From positions 1 through 11,023 of the forward strand of contig CACZSC010000274.1 of the NCBI GenBank assembly GCA_902783755.1: 11,023 bases of DNA. Reading direction: 5' to 3'. A program made the translations under genes and the position numbers. This DNA is from an uncultured Ruminococcus sp. GTDB lineage: Bacteria > Bacillota > Clostridia > Oscillospirales > CAG-272. Below, in pieces: positions 6,801-9,945 of this stretch; the stretch's first letter is position 1, and each line of letters starts with the position of its first letter. A model generated the notes under the pieces. It searched no databases, was not told where the DNA came from, and saw nothing but the letters and a program-made list of their open reading frames with translations.

Positions 6801-9351
6801 CTCCGGTGACGCTTCCGTTCACGGAACAGTTTCTGACCGTTGCTCCGAGAGCATATCCCGCGATCCCTCCGGCAACGCCTTTTCCGTTGACTGCGCCCGT
6901 GAAACTGCAGTTCTCGGCTGTCCCGTAAAGATCAGCAACGATGCCGCCGACGTATGAACCGCCCGTAACGGTGCCCTGTACGGTAAGATTCTTTATTGTG
7001 CCCGTAACATAACCGAAAAGGCCATAATCCATTTCGGATGGAGAAGAAAGCGCGAGATCTTTGATCACGTGCCCGTTCCCGTCGAAGGTACCCTGAAAGG
7101 CAGCATTTTTTTCATATTGCCTGCTTCCGATGGGTCGCCAGTCCGTCACGCCCGCGAACGATATGTCGTTGTCAAGAATGACGGTGGCACCCGAGTATGT
7201 CGCTCCTGCCGCCACTCTCTCAGCGATATATCTGAGATCCTCGGCAGTTGATACATGTATCGTTCCGCTTACATCTCCCGGCCCGAGGTTCTGCGGCTGA
7301 GGGCCATTGAATCCCGTTTCCCATATATTATAGAAATCATAATCGACAAAGGCGCGTTCCGGGTCAATTTCAAGACCATTTATGTTACTCGCTCCTTTCA
7401 GTATAACCTTCTTGCTCAGTCCTTTCATCATATATGACGGATAGACTCTTCCCCATTTGCCATAGGCATAATCGTCAAATATATTTGTATGCCAACCGCC
7501 AAGGCCGTACGGACATCCTTTATAATTCAAGAAATAGCATCGCGATATCATCGTTTTGTGTTGATCGTATATATTAGTGGCGGACGTATCTCCTATGATC
7601 ATACCGACGGTATCTTCTTCATCTTTGTCATAATTGAGTTCGCCGAAATTGCAGATATTCAGGACTTTTGTTCCGTGATTTTTGCTCTCTTCAAGCTTGC
7701 CTATGGCTCCGCCAACATATGATTCGCCGGTAACAGGTCCTGTGTTAAGACAGTCATTTATTTTTTTCAATTCTTCTGCGAATCCGACAAGGCCGCCAAC
7801 ATGATCTGTTTTATTTGATCCGATATCTCCGGTGTTCATGCTATATCGGATTTCAGCATACCTACATGCGCAATATCCACAGATTCCCCCAACATTTGTA
7901 GGCCCGGTTACAGGCCCTATGTTTAAACAGTTGCTGATTGTATAATCGTACACTTCGGATAAAAGAAATCCAAGTATACCACCAACATCTTTTTTGCTTC
8001 CGTTTATCGCTCCATAATTTATACATGCAACAACTGATGAATCTTTGTGAAGATTGACAAAGCCGATAATTCCTCCGATCCCCCATTCACCTTTCACATT
8101 TGCAAAATTGATACATTCCTCTAAATCGCCCTCTAATAAATAACCTACGATTCCTCCAAAACCCGCCATATCTATATCACTAACACTCACACTCGGTTTA
8201 ACCATACCAGAGTTAGTGCAATTTTCAATTCTCGATTGATTACATTCTCCAGCTATTCCCCCTGCGTGCATTTCGCTATCAACAACTCCAAAATTTGAAC
8301 AGTAGGAAAGCATTGTTCCATCAGTACATGATCCCACAATTCCACCAATACTAGTTGCAGCTTCTAAATGCCCATAATTATAAGAACAGGTGACTTTAGA
8401 CTTTTTAAGTGTACCGGCTATTCCTCCAACATCACCATTTCCTTTTATATTACCATGATTTACGCAGTTTGATAGTACGGTGTTCCCTTTAGCATATCCG
8501 ACAATACCGCCAATTATGTTGATTCTTTGATAGGTCCCGAACGAACCATTATTGATACAGCCATTTATTATTCCGTTATCTGAATATCCTGTAATTCCTC
8601 CAATGAAGTTGGCTCCAGAATTCACAGAAACAGTAGAGTCGTTTACACAGTTTGATATTTCTTTTGTGTTGTACCCGGCTATGCCGCCGATGCGGCCATT
8701 CCCTTTGACATCTCCACCGTAAGTACATCCTGATATCAGCGAACGGTTTATCGCTGCGATGCCTCCGATGTTGGAACCTCCGCTGACGTCACCGATTACA
8801 TTCAGATCAGTGATGGTCCCATCGTTATAGCCGAACAGACCTTTCTGATCTCCTGAGGTTATCTTAAGGTCGGATATCGTATATCCTGCGCCGTCGAAAG
8901 TGCCTCTGAAGGGAGTTTTTTCCGTCCCGATCGGAATCCAATCCTGAAAACTTGCAAGGCTTATATCATTCATCAGCAGGAAGTAACACCCCCGGAAATC
9001 GGACAGGTTTTCTTCCAGCATGGCAGAAAGACGCCTCAGGTTCCCCGCGGTGGAAATAAGGTAAGGGGTTAACCTTGTGCCGTTGCCTTCCCATTCAGTA
9101 GTATACCAGCTGTAACCGGCATACGCACTCACATGAATAGGATTGAGCGTTGCAATCGTATTCGGGAGACCAAGCGGTTCTTCCTCTTCCTCCGGATTGG
9201 AAACACTTATGTATACTTCTTTAGCCTTGCTGGGATCATTTAAAGTGACAGTGGGGCTGAAATTCTCACCGTCTGCCATAACTAAAGCCGGCATTGCCGA
9301 AAGAAGCATTGCAATGACAAGTATAACGCTCAAGAGTTTTCTGGTTTTCAT
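1..9351 (-). CDS. Giant mosaic secreted surface/adhesin-like protein (GLUG, InlB, BspA and beta-helix modules), 3' end beyond window
   Basis: This is a single open frame of 3,117 codons from ATG 9351 down to base 1. I checked every in-phase triplet and found no stop, so the gene continues past the window. The N-terminus is a clear signal peptide (MKTRKLLSVILVIAMLLS, likely cut after VMA at residue 26). Modules by approximate residue: GLUG solenoid 1, 90-678; GLUG solenoid 2, 696-1038; InlB repeat plus Gly-rich beta-helix plus Cys/His knuckle, 1043-1409; a second copy, 1416-1805; GLUG solenoid 3, 1818-2058; Flg_new-like pair, 2079-2221; BspA/DUF285 modules, 2222-2439 and 2445-2764; Flg_new_2-like, 2768-2844; GGG-type beta-helix, 2845 to the edge. 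No catalytic motif is visible. These families are typical of exported Firmicutes adhesins, so cell-surface binding is inferred. The anchor is unseen. A TTG at 9366 is an in-frame alternative start. Confidence 0.93.
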   Translation of the reverse strand, partial: MKTRKLLSVILVIAMLLSAMPALVMADGENFSPTVTLNDPSKAKEVYISVSNPEEEEEPLGLPNTIATLNPIHVSAYAGYSWYTTEWEGNGTRLTPYLISTAGNLRRLSAMLEENLSDFRGCYFLLMNDISLASFQDWIPIGTEKTPFRGTFDGAGYTISDLKITSGDQKGLFGYNDGTITDLNVIGDVSGGSNIGGIAAINRSLISGCTYGGDVKGNGRIGGIAGYNTKEISNCVNDSTVSVNSGANFIGGITGYSDNGIINGCINNGSFGTYQRINIIGGIVGYAKGNTVLSNCVNHGNIKGNGDVGGIAGTLKKSKVTCSYNYGHLEAATSIGGIVGSCTDGTMLSYCSNFGVVDSEMHAGGIAGECNQSRIENCTNSGMVKPSVSVSDIDMAGFGGIVGYLLEGDLEECINFANVKGEWGIGGIIGFVNLHKDSSVVACINYGAINGSKKDVGGILGFLLSEVYDYTISNCLNIGPVTGPTNVGGICGYCACRYAEIRYSMNTGDIGSNKTDHVGGLVGFAEELKKINDCLNTGPVTGESYVGGAIGKLEESKNHGTKVLNICNFGELNYDKDEEDTVGMIIGDTSATNIYDQHKTMISRCYFLNYKGCPYGLGGWHTNIFDDYAYGKWGRVYPSYMMKGLSKKVILKGASNINGLEIDPERAFVDYDFYNIWETGFNGPQPQNLGPGDVSGTIHVSTAEDLRYIAERVAAGATYSGATVILDNDISFAGVTDWRPIGSRQYEKNAAFQGTFDGNGHVIKDLALSSPSEMDYGLFGYVTGTIKNLTVQGTVTGGSYVGGIVADLYGTAENCSFTGAVNGKGVAGGIAGYALGATVRNCSVNGSVTGGSLSVGGIIGSMGNSTVERCSAVANVTGTLKNVGGICGDMSSGTISNCIHTGNVTGTVSVGDPDDYDSYVVTGNVGGIVGLSTGGHIRYCCHCGGDISGFGYLGGIIGRMDTFGSHGYNCVGCYYLSGTVSGGDVGLGINKSIFLNLTDNPEGYAQPLDETDFRNETKFNYWDFDYIWRLAEDHPVLRPDGVRISFDSNGGNGTMESIVIPGGKGAAPECGFEKPGYAFVCWNTEPDGTGTSYDQGETIYSSTPLTLYAMWYVRSNVSYVDENGTEKVALWCIKIDNTYNVLTEGTYYTEASLIIEKRLEIKGNVAIILTDGSYTTVQRGIHVPEGSSLTIYGQSAMYTDPATGARTRGTGKIDVQNRTVTAASSYTNSSAIGSDEGERSGPVSIYGGVIMATSGSGAAAIGGGFGGDAGQIELINCYVSAKGGTGITNNCEFASPAIGAGAPRYLGTTPGCKGVSIINSSVHAEAGSADEDGVKAEAIGRNKAEYHYANNRDIDIIYPVFHVQARDENGLPVKYESIPWHCMQQSVDLIPCTEHQASDESRYRCIYCGSTSETGAVFLTCYYNYPGCSEPFSVGVEKGTTVRITDNIAEREGYCFTGWNVREDGTGDAFWPGDEVTINSSWALYAQWADAVTVDDPSKSGTDTVVCRVFSKDSKDLSDGWYYASGSFEVFAPLGVRVSGNVSLILDDEADITVRGPIIVPEGSTLVIYGGDDPYEVKSGVYTKGTGRLTVEGYQSSAGIGGEEGKAGGDIYINSGIITVDSYNVESFVYEQGGAAIGAGYNGTFGSVVINDGYVTATGHMGSAGIGGGVNGDGCDVVICGGYVVANGSALHDKASAGIGAGAPASASSGLKSGRVMVLGGTVIAVSGTVTSEGTAAQAIGVNLDDAPADTGTLYLRSDMRAYNAGNAESPVSYVSVPDTAKGTYVRFERCRNHTEDEGKCAYCGIDYVETQPVNELDLEGSGEEVDPFRIDDTEDWSELGRFIAAGGSTQGKYFRQTMGFSIYSSIGTADNPFQGTFDGSGNYALHPDYQNNEAACVPFAYIKDATIKNVYTFGNITANGQFASGLVSHAEGTCVIEHCRTSDVISSSVVGEGYHGGFIGECKDGSIITIKDCLFDGKITGSSTSSCGGYIGKAGSNSSVTIRHALMAAEEFSTSSSQNFVNTSTNTTLDLHNCYYLDITAQGSDQGQYAYVASGNQIKLYLYGDSDGFAWNTSLATILRDRIYAAAGETVTFTASTANMILYSAEADIARDNTVFTMTMPASGNVTIRKASEVSFPVNVATAEGGSVTSNFAYANPGQTVKISFDEYENYLYDPDSVSVTDLHGHIIPVTPLYESTEYTSYTFTMPADTVNVTGSFIKKYSFDSSTGTLTLVWGDFSTDDRFVNNYDVPNGSVLKVVAEPGVRFVGDCTALFASLPNMTDADLEEADTSLMTNAYEMFKGCSSLTLVSFSDWDVSSLTNISEMFYNCISLAHVDFQGWDSAAVSDMSNLLYGCENLTYADLSSIGTAATVDMDSMFSGADNLSAVIMPGGKAVTEGMRLNKGGEGWMTSVDEAAVTGGAAYAALPATESGVKWQWRTDLLGQRYEFDSATGTLTLNWGDFNAENTWTVDKGDIKAVTAKKYVRFTGDCSNMFYLHYNLETVSLNDADTSQMTDISGMFSYCEKLNYLLIGEWDTSAVTSMAGAFYGCKALKSIDLNTWDTSAVKDMSKLFYDCEELESVTVGNWDTSNVTDMRSMFTLCIKLVSLDLSAWNTEKASNMSLMFAECWKIRNINLSGWDTSNVTNMNGMFSACGVLQRLDLSSFSLRSEMYSPREVEYIDPDDGQPCYMELFGVLDMFDKSNTLCHITLSPSMRISEDMKLNSGDSGNEGWIICSDPNGTVVSGDGYYAEIAAPSAVTTYTWRTVEEHSITVSDGMVYGSVTSDMDTAVAGEVVTLTVTRDPGFKLDSITVMSGNTAVATTKISDDRYTFTVPDGNVTVSAAFTMTWASVQEAINGGAERIVLPYDVNAASTDTCLIIPAGTSVTIDLNGHKLDRNLTGSIDYGYVIEAKGSLVIRDGSTSKTGCVTGGKNTGDGGGICVSGDLTLLSGTISGNSADRGGGVFVNCGTFVMSGGSVSDNSADKGGGVALNGSGSAFTLKNGNISGNIATTNGAGVYVGTSDVFNASGSPKVTGNKLSDNSANNAYLEAGKKISVTGPLTAEAKIGVTCAESGHITEGLSGCGRMTNFVSDDVSFGVRPTDEDEAQLALETYTTFTVT
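820..1059 (-). other. Flg_new_2/InlB-like beta domain between LRR and C-terminal beta-helix
   Basis: Residues about 2765-2844. The pattern ITVSDGMVYGSVTSD, VAGEVVTLTVTRDPGFKLDS and YTFTVPDGNVTVSAAF is a good match to the divergent InlB/Flg_new_2 repeat family: G-x-V at the start, A-G-x-x-V-x-L-x-V-x-P-x-x-G in the middle, F-x-V-P-x-x-x-V-x-V-x-x-x-F at the end. It links BspA module 2 to the C-terminal beta-helix. Confidence 0.7.
1060..2019 (-). repeat. BspA-type/DUF285 leucine-rich module 2
   Basis: Residues about 2445-2764. It has the same head as module 1 (YEFDSATGTLTLNWGDF, VRFTGDCSNMF) and the same kind of tail (MKLNSGDSGNEGW, TYTWRT). Six repeats lie between them, including WDTSAVTSMAGAF, WDTSAVKDMSKLF, WDTSNVTDMRSMF, WNTEKASNMSLMF and WDTSNVTNMNGMF. 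The spacing between two measured repeats is 78 bases, or 26 residues, the usual DUF285 period. Each repeat keeps a Cys after the F-x-x position. An extra insertion (about residues 2670-2715, ending in LDMFDKSN) interrupts the last turns. This is the clearest LRR block in the protein. Confidence 0.88.
2035..2688 (-). repeat. BspA-type/DUF285 leucine-rich module 1
   Basis: Residues about 2222-2439. It starts with YSFDSSTGTLTLVWGDF and VRFVGDCTALF. About four DUF285-type repeats follow: ADTSLMTNAYEMF, WDVSSLTNISEMF, WDSAAVSDMSNLL and a weak one ending VDMDSMF. A tail with MRLNKGGEGW and WQWRT closes it. DUF285 (PF03382) repeats are cysteine- and leucine-containing surface LRRs of the BspA family, linked in the literature to adhesion. 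The head, repeats and tail correspond to module 2 next to it, but with fewer repeats. Confidence 0.8.
2689..3117 (-). other. Two InlB/Flg_new_2-like domains in the giant protein
   Basis: Residues about 2079-2221 hold two short beta-rich stretches with the ending F-T-M-x-A-x-G/T-V-x-V-x, typical of bacterial-repeat (Flg_new_2-like, PF18998) domains: FTMTMPASGNVTI, then FTMPADTVNVTGSF. The second contains GGSVTSNFAYANPGQTVKI, matching the usual G-G-x-V...A-x-G-x-x-V pattern. Such domains are common linkers between binding modules in exported Gram-positive proteins. Assignment is by pattern only; similarity is moderate. Confidence 0.55.
3181..3900 (-). repeat. GLUG-type solenoid module 3 (degenerate)
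   Basis: This is a third cap of the same type, with GFSIYSSIG, NPFQGTFDGSGNY and ATIKNVYTFGNI. Only three or four turns follow (EHCRTSDVI, KDCLFDGKI, CGGYIG). The GGI-G segments are replaced by ASGLVS, GGFIG and GGYIG, and the expected hydrophobic strand after the FDG motif is changed to ALHPDYQ. It still closes with HNCYYLD. It reads as an eroded or specialised GLUG unit. It lies between the second Cys/His knuckle and the Flg_new-like pair. Confidence 0.65.
3940..5106 (-). repeat. Composite unit copy B: degenerate InlB-like repeat, Gly-rich beta-helix, Cys/His knuckle
   Basis: The copy begins with a diverged InlB-like repeat, residues about 1416-1488: GYCFTGWNVREDGTG, then WALYAQW. The helix segment matches copy A piece by piece: GNVSLILDD, VPEGSTLVIYGG, GTGRLTVEG, SSAGIGG, AAIGAGYNG and SAGIGGG. 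It is longer, with more A-I-G turns, than copy A. It ends in C1791-x2-H1794-x6-C1801-x2-C1804 (CRNH...CAYCG). The conserved order of three unlike parts in both copies supports an ancient in-gene duplication rather than chance. No enzyme motif is visible. Confidence 0.72.
5128..6225 (-). repeat. Composite unit copy A: InlB B-repeat, Gly-rich beta-helix, Cys/His knuckle
   Basis: Residues about 1043-1111 are a good InlB/Listeria-Bacteroides repeat (PF09479-like): ISFDSNGGNGTM, FEKPGYAFVCWNTEPDG, and LTLYAMW at the end. A beta-helix follows with GNVAIILTDG, VPEGSSLTIYG, GTGKIDV, SSAIGS, VSIYGGVI and AAIGGGFGG, rich in A-I-G-G turns. The unit ends in C1392-x2-H1395-x9-C1405-x2-C1408 (CTEH...CIYCG), a compact possible zinc site. 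The same order of parts recurs immediately downstream as copy B, so the two arose by duplication (inference). InlB repeats usually act as spacers or weak binding modules in surface proteins. Confidence 0.75.
6239..7267 (-). repeat. GLUG solenoid module 2
   Basis: This is a second full cap-plus-array unit. It starts with GTIHVSTAEDL, then DNDISF, W-R-P-I-G, FQGTFDGNGHVI and LFGY. Turns such as ENCSFTGAV, RNCSVNGSV, ERCSAVANV and SNCIHTGNV follow, each with a GGI/GGII-G segment. One turn carries the unusual cluster CCHCGG. The module ends in GCYYLSG and FDYIWRLAEDHPVLRP, a typical GLUG closing motif. It is GC-rich, with a hand count of 38/60 G+C in line 6841-6900, unlike module 1, although the protein pattern is the same. 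It sits directly before the first InlB repeat. Confidence 0.82.
7321..9087 (-). repeat. GLUG solenoid module 1 (cap plus about 13 turns), AT-rich
   Basis: The module opens with the cap usual for GLUG/M26-like proteins: GTRLTPYLIST, then NDISL, W-I-P-I-G, FRGTFDGAGYTI and LFGY. About thirteen turns follow, of the form x-I-x-N-C-x-N-x-G-x-V-x-G...VGGI-x-G. The turn cysteines fall near residues 209, 235, 265, 296, 322, 351, 378, 413, 443, 475, 534 and 567; Ser replaces Cys near 504. The period is about 26-35 residues, mean near 30. The module closes with CYFLNYKG and FYNIW, which resemble the usual GLUG end motif. GLUG (PF07581) repeats form right-handed beta-solenoids on secreted proteins; their ligand is generally unknown. 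Much of the array is only about 35-43% GC. Confidence 0.82.
9274..9351 (-). other. Signal peptide of the giant surface protein
   Basis: Residues 1-26 show the three classical parts of a Sec signal peptide: a basic start (KTRK at residues 2-5), a hydrophobic core from LLSVILVIAMLL to about residue 24, and a small-residue cleavage context V-M-A followed by DGENF. The mature protein then begins with an acidic linker containing a run of five Glu (about residues 54-58). This fixes the reading frame and argues that the protein is exported. Confidence 0.9.
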
Positions 9352-9430
9352 TCTGCATATCGGCAAGGAATGGGTACCTGCCTGCTCCTTTTTTGATGTA
9401 CTTATATCTAACTAGTTTATAATTATAATC
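9352..9430 (-). promoter_or_regulatory. Leader and putative promoter of the giant gene
   Basis: On the minus strand a perfect TATAAT lies at 9427-9422, preceded by TGAT, which is close to an extended -10. No good -35 is seen 17 bases upstream. A strong AAGGAG lies at 9390-9385, but it is 33 bases before the ATG at 9351, too far for normal use. A GGCAGG run ending at 9377 is 10 bases before an in-frame TTG at 9366, which would add five residues (LPICR, with the leading TTG read as Met) before MKTRK. Start choice therefore remains open between 9366 and 9351; the signal peptide works with either. Confidence 0.4.
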
Positions 9431-9466
9431 ATTTACCTCAAGTCGCGCATCACCCGAAAGTGTTAT

Positions 9467-9513
9467 TTTTTGAATTATTTTTTATTTGAATTATTTTTTT
9501 TGAATTATTTTGA
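9467..9513. repeat. Three near-tandem copies of TGAATTATTT in the giant gene's upstream region
   Basis: The ten-base word TGAATTATTT occurs exactly at 9471-9480, 9487-9496 and 9501-9510, with start spacings of 16 and 14 bases, embedded in T runs. On the minus strand this gives AAATAATTCA three times, about 40-80 bases upstream of the TATAAT. The position suits an operator array or an UP-like AT-rich promoter element, but simple low-complexity slippage is equally possible. Confidence 0.5.
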
Positions 9514-9540
9514 AAAAAGTCGGAAACCTTCAAGTATTAT
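9510..9540 (+). promoter_or_regulatory. Possible plus-strand promoter
   Basis: TTGAAA at 9510-9515 and TATTAT at 9535-9540 are separated by 19 bases, slightly long for a housekeeping promoter. It points towards the short proline-rich ORF at 9666-9857. A GGGAG followed by an ATG at 9556 lies just downstream, but that ATG meets a stop after one more codon. Weak support, because the region is very AT-rich. Confidence 0.25.
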
Positions 9541-9665
9541 TACCTCACGGGAGACATGTTTTGATCACCTGTTTTCCTTTGGCTGGCTTTCCTGCCTCAG
9601 ATATTTCCACTTGATTTTTTCTGTTTGGTGACTGTTATTTCCATATCTCAAGCAAGAGCCAACTG
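9541..9665. other. Intergenic stretch without a supported gene; possible remnant of a 5' coding end
   Basis: No intact gene is visible. Plus-strand frame 1 from the ATG at 9556 is broken at once by TGA (9562-9564), then continues with a hydrophobic stretch (SPVFLWLAFLPQIFPLDFF) towards the proline-rich ORF, which is in a different frame. The frame of the proline-rich ORF is itself open only back to the TGA at 9612-9614. This could be a decayed gene start, or simply T-rich noise. Confidence 0.3.
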
Positions 9666-9857
9666 TTGCCTCCGAAAGACGAAAACGGAAACCCGATCCA
9701 GCCCCCGGAAGAATGCAGGCCGCCCATGGGTCACAGACCGCCGGAACCTACTAAGGATGAAAACGGCAACCCCATCCGGCCTCCGGAAGGAATGACCCCT
9801 CCGCCCGGCTGGGAGAAACCGGCTGAAGCGACCGAGCCGGAAGCTTCAGAGACCTGA
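9666..9857 (+). pseudogene. Proline-rich short ORF with duplicated DENGNPI unit, possible 3' remnant
   Basis: The frame is open from about 9615 to the TGA at 9855-9857, but it has no ATG or GTG start before the repeats, only a TTG at 9666 with a weak AAGAG ahead of it. From TTG it would be 63 residues. It holds two copies of K-D-E-N-G-N-P-I-x-P-P-E, starting 78 bases apart (GAC at 9678 and GAT at 9756), followed by PPPGWEKP and an acidic TEPEASET end. Third-position changes between the copies are mostly silent (GAC/GAT, GGA/GGC), which argues for past coding selection. It resembles the low-complexity C-terminal tail of an exported protein. It ends about 40 bases before the terminator. I do not recognise the family. 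It may be a real small gene with a TTG start. Confidence 0.4.
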
Positions 9858-9897
9858 ACCCATATATAAGATCACGATTGTCGCCCGGGTGACATTA

Positions 9898-9926
9898 AAA
9901 ACGGACCGTGCATTGCGGTCCGTTTT
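9898..9926. terminator. Bidirectional Rho-independent terminator
   Basis: A perfect 11-bp inverted repeat, AAAACGGACCG at 9898-9908 and CGGTCCGTTTT at 9916-9926, encloses a 7-base loop. The GC core is CGGACCG/CGGTCCG, with four T on the exit side in either direction. It starts 19 bases after the stop of the minus-strand glycosidase gene and 40 bases after the plus-strand proline-rich ORF, so it can end both converging transcripts. It also separates the glycosidase from the giant gene downstream. Confidence 0.85.
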
Positions 9927-9945
9927 CGTATATATACAGAGCTCT

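Noticed and set aside
7862..8086. A short minus-strand ORF within the giant gene
   Set aside because: It is in a different frame from the GLUG repeats, which continue intact across the same bases.
7650..8730. Regular repeats that might suggest a CRISPR array or satellite DNA
   Set aside because: The regularity is at the protein level (GLUG turns of variable length, 26-35 residues); the DNA is not made of identical repeats with unique spacers.
1..9351. Possibility of an enzyme (peptidase M26 or polysaccharide lyase) because of GLUG and beta-helix domains
   Set aside because: No HExxH metalloprotease motif or recognisable lyase active-site pattern was found in the translated part; an enzyme domain beyond base 1 cannot be excluded.
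9556..9564. GGGAG-spaced ATG followed by one codon and a stop
   Set aside because: A two-codon minigene cannot be supported; at best it is the broken start of a lost gene, which is mentioned under the intergenic feature.
9352..9665. Possible riboswitch or other structured RNA leader
   Set aside because: No recognised riboswitch core or strong conserved stems were seen in this AT-rich low-complexity stretch.
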